This document shows positions 1 to 9,131 of a stretch of DNA of 27,750 bases, piece after piece. How positions within the stretch are numbered: position 1 is the first letter of the stretch; each line of letters begins with the position of its first letter. The stretch comes from a virus. Where the stretch lies: IMG/VR virus record IMGVR_UViG_3300046010_001424, positions 1 through 27,750 of that record. One strand, written 5' to 3'. The notes below the pieces were generated by a model, which saw nothing but the letters and a program-made list of their open reading frames with translations, had not been told where the DNA came from and did not search any database. Position numbers and translations under genes: made by a program.

Positions 1-75
1 GAAGGCACAAAGGCTGGTAAACAGTTTGTTGCCCAACCTAAAGCAATAGCAAAGAAAACAGCAAAGTTTAGATGA
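1..75 (+). CDS. C-terminal end of an unknown phage protein (partial)
   Basis: An open frame enters from the left edge and ends at TGA 73-75, giving 24 Lys/Ala-rich residues ending in AKKTAKFR. The next gene starts only 7 bases later, which fits the tight packing of this late operon. The visible part is too short and too basic to assign a function. It is most likely the tail of a small structural or head-associated protein. The call as coding rests on frame continuity and context only. Confidence 0.55.
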   Translation, partial: EGTKAGKQFVAQPKAIAKKTAKFR

Positions 76-82
76 GGTAGAT

Positions 83-376
83 ATGAAAAGTCCTGCTTGG
101 CAAACAAAAGAAGGAAAAAACCCCAAAGGGGGCTTGAATGCTAAAGGCAGAGCATCGTATAATGCAGAAACAGGTGGCAATTTAAAGCCACCAGTTAAGT
201 CGGGAGATAACCCTCGTAGGGCATCCTTTTTAGCACGAATGGGCAATATGCCTGGCGCTGAGATGAAAGATGGAAAGCCTACCCGACTTTTACTTTCTCT
301 TAGAGCTTGGGGCGCAACGTCCAAGGAAGACGCTAAGGCTAAGGCTAAAGCGATCTCTAAGAGGAATAGTAAATGA
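83..376 (+). CDS. Small basic conserved phage protein (97 aa), DUF6321-like
   Basis: A 97-aa, strongly basic, Gly/Asn/Lys-rich protein. It opens with MKSPAWQTKEGKNPKGGLN and later has an RRASFLARMGNMPG segment and a PTRLLLSLRAWG segment. From memory this layout (SPAWQ..EGK...GGLN, FxARMG, PTR) matches a small phage family annotated as DUF6321, whose function is unknown. A GAGG ribosome site at 74-77 sits 5 bases before ATG 83. The stop overlaps the next start by 4 bases (ATGA 373-376), indicating translational coupling in the structural operon. No membrane segment or signal peptide is visible. A nucleic-acid-binding role could be guessed from the charge, but nothing shows it. Confidence 0.8.
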   Translation: MKSPAWQTKEGKNPKGGLNAKGRASYNAETGGNLKPPVKSGDNPRRASFLARMGNMPGAEMKDGKPTRLLLSLRAWGATSKEDAKAKAKAISKRNSK

Positions 377-708
377 GGCCAGTATCTGTCGGACTTAACC
401 CCACAGCAAATACGCTGACAACTGTTTATACAGTTCCTACGGGTTATTACGCCAAGTTTACTGTGATGTACATTCACAACACTGGTGGTTCGACTAAGCA
501 CATTACTGTTCAATGGTATGACGCAAGTGCGGCTACTACTTTAGATATTCTTACTTCGTATAACTTAACTTCTAAAGAATACCTGCAATTTGATGGTGCG
601 GCTTATATCGTTTTAGAAGAGGGCGATAGGATTCAACTTACTACTGAAGCGGCTAGTTCCTTTAGTTTTATTGCAACATTTGAAGTATCAGGAGCGCAAC
701 GAACATGA
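373..708 (+). CDS. Putative small virion structural protein (111 aa)
   Basis: A 111-aa protein rich in Thr/Ser/Val/Tyr with alternating hydrophobic residues, so probably mostly beta-sheet; it has no cysteine, signal peptide or membrane segment. It is coupled by 4-base overlaps both upstream (373-376) and downstream (705-708). It lies just before the adaptor and nozzle-like genes, where small head-completion or decoration proteins often lie. I do not recognise a named family. The beta-rich composition and position suggest a minor capsid, head-decoration or head-tail joining protein, but this is inference. Confidence 0.75.
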   Translation: MRPVSVGLNPTANTLTTVYTVPTGYYAKFTVMYIHNTGGSTKHITVQWYDASAATTLDILTSYNLTSKEYLQFDGAAYIVLEEGDRIQLTTEAASSFSFIATFEVSGAQRT

Positions 709-1349
709 CCTACTTAGAACTTGTTAACGATGTGTTGGTTCGCTTGCGTGAAAGCACAGTATCTACTGTTGGCGAAACAACTTATTCTTCTTTGATTGGC
801 AAGTTTGTCAATGATGCCAAGCGTCAGATTGAGGATTCCTACACTTGGAATGCCTTGGCGCAGACAGTCACTATCACCACTAGTTCTGGCGTAAGTTCTT
901 ATGCCTTAACAGGTGCTGGTCAGAAGTTTCGTGTTACTGATGCTATTAATACAACTAGCGTCATTACCCTAGATAACATCACTGTTGCGGATATGAACCG
1001 CAAGCTCAACTTTGGTACACCTTCACAGTCTATTCCTAGCGAGTTTTGCTATAACGGAGTAGATGGTAATGGCGACACAAAGGTTGACTTGTTCCCTGTT
1101 CCCAATGGCGTATATACATTGTTGTTTGACCTAATCATTCCACAAGCTAATCTCTCTGCTGATGGCACTTCAGTCAAGGTTTTGGACTACTTGGTGACTC
1201 AAAGTGCCTATGCAAGGGCTTTGATTGAGCGTGGAGAAGATGGTGGAACTAACTCTAATGAGGCTTATGCTTTGTTTAGAGGAATGCTCTCTGATGCTAT
1301 TGCATTGGAAAGCACTCGTTATCCTGAAGACAACTTTGTGGCGGTCTAA
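705..1349 (+). CDS. Head-tail adaptor protein (SU10 adaptor / P22 gp4-like)
   Basis: A 214-aa protein beginning MTYLELVNDVLVRLRES. It has a helical N-terminus with a VNDAKRQIEDSYTWNAL segment, a beta-rich middle, and a helical C-terminus (YLVTQSAYARALIERGEDGG...ALFRGMLSDAIALES). This order, with its N-terminal 'L.el.n.vL.rL.e' helix and 'f.n.Ak..i...y.W..L' helix, is what I associate with short-tailed-phage adaptor proteins (Pfam phage SU10 adaptor; P22 gp4-like). These form a dodecameric ring between portal and tail nozzle. The gene lies directly upstream of a nozzle-like gene and shares one base with it (1349), as expected for partners. The family match is from memory, not a search. Confidence 0.72.
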   Translation: MTYLELVNDVLVRLRESTVSTVGETTYSSLIGKFVNDAKRQIEDSYTWNALAQTVTITTSSGVSSYALTGAGQKFRVTDAINTTSVITLDNITVADMNRKLNFGTPSQSIPSEFCYNGVDGNGDTKVDLFPVPNGVYTLLFDLIIPQANLSADGTSVKVLDYLVTQSAYARALIERGEDGGTNSNEAYALFRGMLSDAIALESTRYPEDNFVAV

Positions 1350-2893
1350 TGGCATCAGCACTCCAAAGTTACAGTCTCTCAGCACCAGGCTTCTACGGCC
1401 TAAATACTGAAGATTCTCCCCTTGATTTAGGGGCTGGCTTTGCTTTGGTTGCGACTAACTGCATTTTGGATCAGTATGGTCGTATAGGTGCTAGAAAAGG
1501 TTGGTCAAGGGTTAACTCTTCCTCTGGTGCTTTGGGTGCTAACGATGTTGGCGTGATCCATGAGTTAGTCCAGACTGACGGGACTCTTACAGTTCTGTTT
1601 GCTGGCAACAACAAGATATTTAAACTTGGCACTTCTAATGCGGTGACTGAGTTGACCTATGGTGGTGGTGGTACTGCTCCTACTATTACTGCGTCTAATT
1701 GGCAAACTGCCACTCTTAATGGGATTGCATACTTCTTCCAAACTGGTCACGATCCACTGATTTATGACCCTGCCATAAGTACAACTACTTATCGCAGAGT
1801 CTCTGAGAAATCTGGTTATGTAGCTACAGTTCCTCAAGCAAACATCTGCATTTCAGCATTTGGTCGCTTATGGGTGGCTAATACATCTACAGACAAAGTA
1901 ACTGTTACCTTCTCTGATCTGATTGCAGGTCATGTATGGGGTGGTGGCACTTCAGGCTCGTTGGATGTATCCCGTGTATGGCCTAATGGTGCTGATGAGG
2001 TCATGGGCTTGGCAGCTCACAATGATTTCTTGTTTATCTTTGGTAAACGACAGATTCTTGTGTACTCTGGTGCTTCTACACCCGCTTCTTTAGTTCTGAG
2101 CGATACAATTGGCTCTATTGGATGTATTGCTAGAGATACCATTCAAAGCGTTGGCTCTGATGTGATTTTCTTGTCAGATTCAGGTGTTCGTTCACTAATG
2201 AGGACAATCCAAGAGAAGTCTGCACCCCTAAGAGACTTGTCTAAGAATGTTCGTTTTGACCTAAATTCATCTTTGGCAGGTGAGACATTGGCTAATCTGA
2301 AGTCTGTTTACTCAGAAAAAGAAGCCTTTTATCTGCTTGTTTTACCTGCATCTTTGCAAGTTTACTGCTTCGATACCAAACAATCTTTGCAAGATGGTGC
2401 ATCTAGGGTCACTAAATGGGACTCTATTGCACCAACATCCTTGCGTTCTTTGCGTAATGGCGACTTGTATATTGGTAAAAATGGGTATATTGGTAAATAT
2501 GGAACTTATCTTGATGACGCATCAACGTACCGATTTGCGTACTACACCAACAATGCCGACTTGGGAAACCCTAATCAGATTTCCATTTTGAAGAACATTA
2601 CTGCTATTGTGATTGGCGGGTCTAATCAGTTCTTAACGATTAAGTGGGGTTTTGATTATTCTGGTTCTTACCAATCAGAGAATGTCTATATTCCAACACA
2701 AATAAGCTATGAGTATGGTATTGCTGAATACAACATTGCTGAATACACAAGTGGCGTTCCAATTAAGACTTTGACCGCTAATGCTTCTGGAGCAGGAAAG
2801 ATTGTCCAAACTGGTTATGAAACAACGATTAACAATGCTTCATTTTCTCTGCAAAAAATTGAAATTCAAGCCAAAGATGGCAAAATAGGTTAA
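1349..2893 (+). CDS. Tail nozzle / DNA-stabilization-like protein (P22 gp10-like)
   Basis: A 514-aa protein with an N-terminus ([19 protein letters not shown], then [17 protein letters not shown]) typical of short-tailed-phage proteins annotated as packaged-DNA stabilization or nozzle proteins. Repeating blade-like motifs follow, for example [39 protein letters not shown] and [12 protein letters not shown]-type strands, consistent with a beta-propeller. The C-terminus is a beta-rich domain. The role inferred from family and context is the hexameric nozzle plugging the tail channel. The start overlaps the adaptor stop by one base (TAATG). The size (P22 gp10 is about 470 aa) and neighbourhood agree with the call. 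Confidence 0.65.
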   Translation: MASALQSYSLSAPGFYGLNTEDSPLDLGAGFALVATNCILDQYGRIGARKGWSRVNSSSGALGANDVGVIHELVQTDGTLTVLFAGNNKIFKLGTSNAVTELTYGGGGTAPTITASNWQTATLNGIAYFFQTGHDPLIYDPAISTTTYRRVSEKSGYVATVPQANICISAFGRLWVANTSTDKVTVTFSDLIAGHVWGGGTSGSLDVSRVWPNGADEVMGLAAHNDFLFIFGKRQILVYSGASTPASLVLSDTIGSIGCIARDTIQSVGSDVIFLSDSGVRSLMRTIQEKSAPLRDLSKNVRFDLNSSLAGETLANLKSVYSEKEAFYLLVLPASLQVYCFDTKQSLQDGASRVTKWDSIAPTSLRSLRNGDLYIGKNGYIGKYGTYLDDASTYRFAYYTNNADLGNPNQISILKNITAIVIGGSNQFLTIKWGFDYSGSYQSENVYIPTQISYEYGIAEYNIAEYTSGVPIKTLTANASGAGKIVQTGYETTINNASFSLQKIEIQAKDGKIG

Positions 2894-2904
2894 GGAGAAT
2901 TATC

Positions 2905-4875
2905 TTGTCCAATTATACAAAAAGTACCAATTTCGCTACTAAAGATAACTTATCACCTGGCAATCCTTTAAAGATTGTTAAGGGTGCTGAGATTGATACC
3001 GAATTTAACAATATTGCTACTGCTGTTGCGACAAAGACAGATAATGCTTCTGCGGCAATTACGGGCGGTACGATTACGGGCATCACCGATCTAGCGGTTG
3101 CTGATGGCGGTACAGGCGCTTCTACAGCTGCTAATGCAAGAACTAATCTTGGCGCAGCCGCAAGTGGAGCTAACTCTGATATCACATCAATTACTGGTCT
3201 TACAACAGCTTTGACAGTTTTACAAGGTGGTACAGGTGTAACCACTTCTACAGGAACTGGTAATAATGTATTGTCCACATCACCAACTTTGGTGACTCCT
3301 GTATTAGGTACGCCTTCTAGTGCAACATTAACCAATGCCACAGGGCTTCCAATCTCTACTGGTGTATCTGGTCTAGGTACTGGTGTTGCTACATTCTTGG
3401 GTACTCCATCATCTGCTAACTTAGCTTCTGCCGTATCTGACGAAACAGGTAGTGGTGCTTTAGTATTTGCCAATAGCCCAACTCTAGTCACTCCTGCCCT
3501 TGGAACGCCCTCTAGCGGCACTTTAACCAATGCTACTGGCTTGCCTATCAGCACAGGCGTTTCAGGTCTTGGAACAGGTGTAGCAACCTTTCTAGCGACT
3601 CCATCAAGTGCAAACCTAATTTCTGCTGTAACAGATGAAACTGGCACAGGATCGTTAGTTTTTGCAACAAGCCCAACATTGGTAACACCCGCCTTGGGAA
3701 CTCCATCTGCTTTGGTTGGCACAAACATCACGGGTACTGCTTCTGGTTTGACAGCAGGTAATGTTACAACTAACGCTAACTTAACAGGTGCAGTCACTTC
3801 TGTTGGCAATGCAACATCTTTGGGTTCATTTAGTTCAGCAAACTTGCTTTCTGCTTTGACTGATGAAACAGGAACAGGCGTTGTTGTTTTTTCCACTTCA
3901 CCTACTTTGGTAACTCCTGTTCTGGGTACACCAACATCTGTCACATTGACCAATGCAACTGGTTTGCCTCTGTCAACAGGTGTTACAGGCAATCTACCAG
4001 TAACCAATTTGAATAGTGGTACATCTGCAAGTGCAACTACTTTTTGGCGTGGTGATGGTTCTTGGGCTACACCCGCAGGCGGTGGTGGTGGTGTCGCTTA
4101 TACATCAGTCAAAACATCTAATTACACAGCATCAAACAATGATGGTGTTCTAACAGACACAACAAGTGGTTCTTTTACAGTTACTTTGCCTTCAAGCCCA
4201 TCAGTAGGCAATATTGTTCTTGTTATTGATTCTTTAAGCCAATGGGGAACTAATAACTTAACCATTGATCCTACAGGCTCTATTAAGATCGCTGGCAATA
4301 CGGCTGGCGACACATTGGTCTGCGATATTACAGGTGCAACTGTTACGCTTGTTTATACAGGTGCAAGTTATGGTTGGAATGTGGCTGCACAAGTTGGTGG
4401 TAATGGCGGCACAGCAGTTACATTGACAGGCACACAAACGCTTACTAACAAGACTCTGACAAGTCCCGTATTAACAACCCCTCAGTTGGGTACACCATCT
4501 AGTGGCACACTTTCAGCTTGTACAGTTGATGGAACAAATGAAGTTGGCTTTAAGAACATTCCTCAGAATAGTCAGAGTGCTGCTTATACATTAGTTTTAG
4601 CTGATGCTGGCAAACACATCTTCCATCCCTCTGGTGATGCTAATGCAAGGACATACACAATCCCTGCAAATAGTTCTGTGGCTTACCCCATCGGCACAGC
4701 AATTACATTCATCAACATGACAAGCCAAGTGGTGACAATTGCAATCAATACTGACACGATGTATTTGTCTGCTGCTGGCACAACAGGCTCTCGTAGTTTG
4801 GCTCAATATGGTTCAGCTACAGCAATAAAAATTACGTCTACAAACTGGCTAATTTCAGGGAGTGGTTTGACATGA
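2905..4875 (+). CDS. Tail fibre protein with tandem shaft repeats (656 aa)
   Basis: The N-terminus ([17 protein letters not shown]...[16 protein letters not shown]) matches a widespread virion-attachment segment of uncultured-phage fibres. A Thr/Ser/Gly-rich shaft follows, with 65-residue repeats (see 3283-4000), a [11 protein letters not shown] module, a Gly stretch and a beta-rich C-terminal region containing [16 protein letters not shown]. No ATG or GTG start fits the conserved N-terminus; the start is TTG 2905, with AGGAGA at 2893-2898. The rare TTG may lower expression of a low-copy fibre. The stop overlaps the next adhesin gene by 4 bases. Role: trimeric fibre for host recognition. The receptor is unknown. 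Confidence 0.82.
   Translation: MSNYTKSTNFATKDNLSPGNPLKIVKGAEIDTEFNNIATAVATKTDNASAAITGGTITGITDLAVADGGTGASTAANARTNLGAAASGANSDITSITGLTTALTVLQGGTGVTTSTGTGNNVLSTSPTLVTPVLGTPSSATLTNATGLPISTGVSGLGTGVATFLGTPSSANLASAVSDETGSGALVFANSPTLVTPALGTPSSGTLTNATGLPISTGVSGLGTGVATFLATPSSANLISAVTDETGTGSLVFATSPTLVTPALGTPSALVGTNITGTASGLTAGNVTTNANLTGAVTSVGNATSLGSFSSANLLSALTDETGTGVVVFSTSPTLVTPVLGTPTSVTLTNATGLPLSTGVTGNLPVTNLNSGTSASATTFWRGDGSWATPAGGGGGVAYTSVKTSNYTASNNDGVLTDTTSGSFTVTLPSSPSVGNIVLVIDSLSQWGTNNLTIDPTGSIKIAGNTAGDTLVCDITGATVTLVYTGASYGWNVAAQVGGNGGTAVTLTGTQTLTNKTLTSPVLTTPQLGTPSSGTLSACTVDGTNEVGFKNIPQNSQSAAYTLVLADAGKHIFHPSGDANARTYTIPANSSVAYPIGTAITFINMTSQVVTIAINTDTMYLSAAGTTGSRSLAQYGSATAIKITSTNWLISGSGLT
3283..4000 (+). 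repeat. 65-residue protein-level tandem repeats in the tail-fibre shaft
   Basis: The block beginning PTLVTP[VA]LGTPS recurs at 3283, 3478 and 3673, exactly 195 bases apart. A fourth, longer-spaced copy starts at 3901 and a remnant near 4465. Each unit also carries TNATGLP[IL]STGV, FL[GA]TPSSANL and DETG[ST]G segments, though the third is partly replaced. At DNA level the copies differ at many third positions, so these are old duplications kept by protein selection rather than a recent expansion. Confidence 0.85.
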
Positions 4876-5777
4876 GTGGCGCACTACAGGCTATATTTCA
4901 AAATCAAAGAAGTTTTGTACCCCCTGCAACTCCAGAATATCTTGTTGTTGCTGGAGGCGGTGGTGGGCCATCTGGATTTGGTGGAGGTGGCGGTGCTGGA
5001 GGTTATAGAGCAGGAGAGTTAACATTTTCTACTGCAACAAATTACACAGTAACTGTCGGTGCGGGTGGAGCTGGCGGTGCAGCAAATCAATCAATTGGCT
5101 CTGCTGGTAGCAATTCAGTTTTTAGCACTATTACATCTGATGGCGGTGGTTTTGGTGGTACTTCGGGGCAAAGTGGTGGTACTGGAAGTGGTGGTGGAGG
5201 CAATGGTGGCTCAGGTGGTGGTGCTTCTGGTTATGCAACAACATCAATAGGAACAGCGACTTCTGGACAGGGTAATAATGGTGGTCAGGGTTTTGGATCA
5301 AATTATGGTAGTGGTGGCGGTGGCGGTGCTGGTGCAGCTGGTGCTAACGCTACATCTAGCGGTGGTGGCAATGGTGGCGATGGTCTTTCCAATAGCATTT
5401 CTGGAACAGAAACTTATTATGCTGGCGGTGGTGGTGGTGGCATTTATTATGCTGGTGGCCCTTACACAAACGCTACTGGTGGATTAGGTGGTGGTGGTGA
5501 TGCTGGCGCATATAGTACATCATCACCAATAGGAAATCCTGGCGGTAATGGAACTGCAAATCGTGGCGGTGGAGGCGGTTCAGCTATGCGAGGAAATGAT
5601 GAAAATCCAGATTACAAGGCTGGTGGTTCTGGTGGTTCTGGTATTGTTATTTTTAAATATGCCGACACACTTACAATCACGATTGGCGCTGGTTTAACGG
5701 GTTCAACAGCATCAGCATCGGGTGGGTTTAAAGTCACAACCATTACTGCTGGCACTGGTAATGTGCAATGGAATTAA
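4872..5777 (+). CDS. Glycine-rich tail adhesin-like protein (301 aa)
   Basis: After a 28-residue head ([29 protein letters not shown]) the protein is dominated by Gly clusters separated by short Ser/Ala/Thr/Tyr linkers, ending near residue 260 with a [14 protein letters not shown] strand. A short C-terminal beta segment ([30 protein letters not shown]) follows. Such Gly-rich domains occur in phage fibre tips; in T-even gp38 adhesins, poly-glycine-II sandwiches display receptor-binding loops. The gene shares 4 bases with the fibre stop (ATGA 4872-4875), so the two are probably made together. It may be the fibre's receptor-binding tip. No catalytic motif is visible. Confidence 0.75.
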   Translation: MSGALQAIFQNQRSFVPPATPEYLVVAGGGGGPSGFGGGGGAGGYRAGELTFSTATNYTVTVGAGGAGGAANQSIGSAGSNSVFSTITSDGGGFGGTSGQSGGTGSGGGGNGGSGGGASGYATTSIGTATSGQGNNGGQGFGSNYGSGGGGGAGAAGANATSSGGGNGGDGLSNSISGTETYYAGGGGGGIYYAGGPYTNATGGLGGGGDAGAYSTSSPIGNPGGNGTANRGGGGGSAMRGNDENPDYKAGGSGGSGIVIFKYADTLTITIGAGLTGSTASASGGFKVTTITAGTGNVQWN

Positions 5778-5787
5778 GGAATTAAAC

Positions 5788-6153
5788 ATGGCACATTATG
5801 CATTTTTAGATTCAAACAACATAGTTACTGAAGTTATTGTCGGTAAGGATGAGGGTGAAGGCGGTATTGATTGGGAACAACACTATGGTGAGTTTCGTGG
5901 TCAAACTTGCAAACGCACAAGTTACAACACAGTTGGCGGTGTTCATTTAAGTGGTGGCACACCTTATCGAAAGAATTATGCTGGCATTGGTTACACATAT
6001 GATGCAATTCGTAATGCGTTTATTTCCCCAAAACCATTTGCAAGTTGGGTTTTAAATGAAACATCTTGTCTTTGGGATGCACCTATTCCAATGCCTAATG
6101 ATGGCAAATTATATTTGTGGAATGAAGAACAGTTATCTTGGGTTGAGATTTAA
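5788..6153 (+). CDS. Conserved tail-associated hypothetical protein (121 aa)
   Basis: The frame is open from 5722, but ATG 5788 is the better start: it follows AAGGA at 5776-5780 and lies after the adhesin stop. The protein starts [18 protein letters not shown]. It contains [23 protein letters not shown]-type sequence and W-rich motifs near the end ([25 protein letters not shown]). I recall this layout (opening MA.FA.LD..N.V..VIV, then [11 protein letters not shown]...F.pPkP..SW.L.....W.aP) from many marine and freshwater phage genomes, always within fibre clusters and without known function. A small fibre accessory or decoration protein is plausible. It has no signal or membrane segment. Confidence 0.82.
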   Translation: MAHYAFLDSNNIVTEVIVGKDEGEGGIDWEQHYGEFRGQTCKRTSYNTVGGVHLSGGTPYRKNYAGIGYTYDAIRNAFISPKPFASWVLNETSCLWDAPIPMPNDGKLYLWNEEQLSWVEI

Positions 6154-6176
6154 ATGAAACACGCAGAGGATTAATC

Positions 6177-6935
6177 ATGGCTACAGTAGCACTATCTGGA
6201 ATCATCACGCCTACAAATGTTGTCACGGCAACAAGCACAACTACGCTGACTAATAAAACGATCAGCGGTGCAAGCAATACGCTTTCAAATATACCCCTAG
6301 CTACGGCTGTAACAGGTAACCTACCAGTAACAAATCTGAACTCAGGAACATCCGCTAGTTCGTCAACATTCTGGCGTGGTGATGGTACTTGGGCTGCTGC
6401 TGGTGGTGGTGCATGGACTCATCTGTCTACTGTAACTGCAAGCAATTCAGCAACAGTTGATATTGAAACCACATTTGATAGCACATACCAAAACTATGTA
6501 ATTGTTGCTTCATCAGTTAAACCAGTAGATAGTGTGGTTCAGTTACGAGCTAGACAAAAACAAAGTGGCTCATATGTAACTTCTGGTTATAAATACCACT
6601 TTACTAGAAGTAATGATACATCTACAACTTATGCCGCATCAGTGACTAGTGCTGGTAGTGAATATTTAGTAGCAGTAGATTTGTCTGCGCCTGGCGATGG
6701 CTCACATGGCGGTGTAAGTTTTGTAATGCATATACCAAATCCATCTAATACAACTTTACAAAAAGGCGTATTTTCTACTGGCGTGGCTCATTCTGCATAT
6801 CTTGATGTTGGGCAAATCACTTTGGCAGGTGCAAATACTGGCTCAACAGCAGCAGTAACAGGAATTAGATTTTTAATGGAATCAGGCAATATATCTACTG
6901 GCACATTCCGTTTGTACGGCATCAAGAATAGTTAA
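6177..6935 (+). CDS. Second tail fibre / receptor-binding protein (252 aa)
   Basis: Starts [19 protein letters not shown], followed by [18 protein letters not shown] and the module [17 protein letters not shown]...FWRGDGTW, which is nearly the same protein module as at 3986-4080 in the first fibre gene. From about residue 80 a different beta-rich domain begins ([21 protein letters not shown]...YVIVASSV), ending [11 protein letters not shown], a common terminal strand of jelly-roll-like phage fibre tips. GAGG at 6165-6168 precedes ATG 6177. The layout suggests a shared shaft joint with an exchangeable tip. The role as a second host-recognition fibre is inferred. Confidence 0.78.
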   Translation: MATVALSGIITPTNVVTATSTTTLTNKTISGASNTLSNIPLATAVTGNLPVTNLNSGTSASSSTFWRGDGTWAAAGGGAWTHLSTVTASNSATVDIETTFDSTYQNYVIVASSVKPVDSVVQLRARQKQSGSYVTSGYKYHFTRSNDTSTTYAASVTSAGSEYLVAVDLSAPGDGSHGGVSFVMHIPNPSNTTLQKGVFSTGVAHSAYLDVGQITLAGANTGSTAAVTGIRFLMESGNISTGTFRLYGIKNS

Positions 6936-6944
6936 GGAACAATC

Positions 6945-7232
6945 ATGGCAAGATTTCACACAACGGCAGAAGGCAATATTCCATTTACTGCCGAGGAAGA
7001 AACTGAAAGAGATGCGGAAGAAGCGGCATGGGCCGCCAATGCTAATTCTCGTAAAGCCGCTAAAGTGCGTGAGCAACGCAATATAAAACTAGCTGCGACA
7101 GATTGGACTCAAACTGCTGATGTTCCACAAGCAGTTAAAGATAGCTATGTTACTTATCGTCAAGCATTGCGTGACATTAGCAATCAGTCTGGTTTCCCCA
7201 ATGAAATCACTTGGCCTGTTGAGCCACAATAA
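6945..7232 (+). CDS. Phage tail assembly chaperone-like protein (95 aa)
   Basis: A short acidic, helical N-terminal half (FTAEEETERDAEEAAWAAN) leads into the signature RNIKLAATDWTQTADVP...YRQALRDISNQSGFPNEITWP. The pattern 'R...L..tDWTQ.aD.p......Y..YRQALRDi..Q.GFP..i.WP' is the hallmark of the Phage_tail_APC family (PF16778), found beside fibre genes and thought to help fibre folding or assembly. AAGGA at 6934-6938 overlaps the preceding stop and lies 6 bases before ATG 6945. The size is typical. The mechanism in this phage is not shown. Confidence 0.85.
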   Translation: MARFHTTAEGNIPFTAEEETERDAEEAAWAANANSRKAAKVREQRNIKLAATDWTQTADVPQAVKDSYVTYRQALRDISNQSGFPNEITWPVEPQ

Positions 7233-7241
7233 GGAGCAATC

Positions 7242-9122
7242 ATGGCTGTAACTAGCGCACAAATTGTAGATTTTCTGCTGAAGAATCCAGACATGACTGA
7301 CGATCAGATCGTCAAGGCTATGGAGGTTAATGGAGTTTCTCCTGCTCAGATGGCTCAAGCTGTTGGGTTAGATGAGGGTGCAGTTGCGGCTCGTGTAGGC
7401 GCAGTTATTCCTCCTAATCAAGCGGTATTGCTTGGTGATACTTATGTCCAAGCGGTTAACCAAGTAATTGGTTCTGGTGAGGATCAGCAAGTTGGCCCAT
7501 TAGAAAATGTTATTACCTATAAAGCTAGTGAGAACCAAGTTGGTGGAAACATCAATTATTACTCTCCTACTGGTGAATACCAACAAACTACTCAACAACA
7601 AAAAGTTGCAGGTTCATTTTTAGAGGGATTAGGACAAGCAATTACAGACCCTGTAGTTCTAGCTGCTTTAGCAGGTGGCTATGGTGCTGGATTGTTTGGT
7701 GGTGCGGGAGCATTAGGTGGTGCTGCTACTGCTGGAGCTACAGGTTTAACAGCGGGAGAAATTGCGGCACTAACTGCGGGAGACTTGGCTATAGGTGGCG
7801 GTGCTTTAGCGGGTACTGCACCATTGACTGCGGCTCAAATTGCCGCATTAACAGCTACAGATTTAGCTATTGGTGCGGGTACTCCTAGTGCGGCAGGTAC
7901 AGCGGGTTTACTAAGTCCTGCTGTAAGTGCGGTAACTCCTGCTGTTGCAAGTACAACTGCGGCAACTACAATTCCTGCGGCAACTGCGGCTACTACTGCG
8001 GCTACAACTGCGGCAACTGCGGCAGCTACAGGTCTTACTACAACTCAAGTTGCTGATTTGGTTAAAACAGGCTTAACAACTGCACAGATTGCTAATTTGT
8101 TCTCAACAGGAGCAACTACTGCGGCTGGTCTTCTCCAACAACAAACATCCCGTGAAGCGGCTCAAAAAGCCCAAGCAATGATTGACAGAGAGACTGCGGC
8201 TGCTAAAGCGGCTGCTCAGTTTAGACCTGTTGGAATGACTACTCGGTTTGGTGCTTCACAATTTGGCTTTGATCCTGTAACAGGTCGATTAACAAGCGCA
8301 GGATACACACTAAGTCCTGAAGCTAAAGCGGCTCAAGACAGATTTGTTAAGTTGGCTGAAACTGGTATTCAACAAGCAGAAGGCGCTCAGAAAGCCTTTG
8401 AACCACTCCAAACAGGCGCTCAGAGTTTGTTTAAACTTGGTCAAGGTTATCTTGCTCAAAAGCCTGAAGATGTTGCTAAGAACTATTTAGCTTCTCAAAT
8501 GGCTCTATTGCAACCAGGCAGAGAACTTGAACTTGCTAATCTGCAAAACAGACTCCAACAACAAGGTCGTGGTGGTTTAGCGGTTGCTCAAGGCGGTGCT
8601 TTAGGTGCTACTACTCCTGAACTACAGGCTTTGTTCAATGCTAGAGCGCAACAAGAAGCTCAATTGGCGGCTAATGCTCAACAGTATGGTCAACAGAATG
8701 TGTTGTTTGGTGCTGGTCTATTGGGTCAAGGTTCTCAAGCTATGGGTCAGTACTATGGTGGTCAGCAAGCCGCCTACGCACCTTATACAACTGCTATGGG
8801 ACAAGTTCAAGGTCTTGAGACTGCTGCACAACAACCCTTCCAATTGGGCGTTGGTCTTGGTAAAGAAACGTCTACAGCAGGTTACAACGTAGGTCGTTTA
8901 GGCTTAACGGGTGCGGGTCAAAGCGTTGCTCTAGCTACTGGTGCAGATGCCACTAGAAACCCATACGCTTCTGCATTGTCTGGAGCAGCGGCTAATCCTT
9001 TGTTTGGTCAAGTAGTTGGTGGATTGTTTGGTGGCACAGCACCAGTAAACGCATTAAGTTCAACTGCATATGGGCCAGGCAATGCTGGTTTCCAAAATAT
9101 GCTCAATGACATTTACGGATAA
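7242..9122 (+). CDS. Putative internal virion / DNA-ejection protein (626 aa)
   Basis: Starts AVTSAQIVDFLLKNPDMTDDQIVKAM, a small helical domain, then a Gly/Ala-rich hydrophobic stretch near residues 130-160 that could insert in membrane. An Ala/Thr low-complexity zone follows (about 200-265, many TAAT units), then long Gln/Ala-rich helices (about 295-500). The C-terminus is glycine-rich. AAGGAG at 7231-7236 precedes ATG 7242. It is the first of three consecutive large Ala/Gly/Gln-rich genes between fibres and lysis, the position and composition of ejection proteins in short-tailed phages (functional analogues of T7 gp14-16 or P22 gp7/16/20). I recognise no specific family. Confidence 0.62.
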   Translation: MAVTSAQIVDFLLKNPDMTDDQIVKAMEVNGVSPAQMAQAVGLDEGAVAARVGAVIPPNQAVLLGDTYVQAVNQVIGSGEDQQVGPLENVITYKASENQVGGNINYYSPTGEYQQTTQQQKVAGSFLEGLGQAITDPVVLAALAGGYGAGLFGGAGALGGAATAGATGLTAGEIAALTAGDLAIGGGALAGTAPLTAAQIAALTATDLAIGAGTPSAAGTAGLLSPAVSAVTPAVASTTAATTIPAATAATTAATTAATAAATGLTTTQVADLVKTGLTTAQIANLFSTGATTAAGLLQQQTSREAAQKAQAMIDRETAAAKAAAQFRPVGMTTRFGASQFGFDPVTGRLTSAGYTLSPEAKAAQDRFVKLAETGIQQAEGAQKAFEPLQTGAQSLFKLGQGYLAQKPEDVAKNYLASQMALLQPGRELELANLQNRLQQQGRGGLAVAQGGALGATTPELQALFNARAQQEAQLAANAQQYGQQNVLFGAGLLGQGSQAMGQYYGGQQAAYAPYTTAMGQVQGLETAAQQPFQLGVGLGKETSTAGYNVGRLGLTGAGQSVALATGADATRNPYASALSGAAANPLFGQVVGGLFGGTAPVNALSSTAYGPGNAGFQNMLNDIYG

Positions 9123-9131
9123 GGAATCATC

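Noticed and set aside
2913-4007. A 364-aa open frame on the minus strand opposite the tail fibre
   Set aside because: It is the mirror of a repetitive Thr/Ser/Val-rich gene whose codon pattern avoids antisense stops. The product is a Val/Pro/Ala mosaic with no ribosome site or family resemblance, while the plus-strand fibre is clear.
5059-5487. Val/Leu-rich frames in the +1 frame of the Gly-rich adhesin
   Set aside because: These are the shifted reading of GGT/GGC-rich codons (giving Val/Val/Leu runs), not independent genes.
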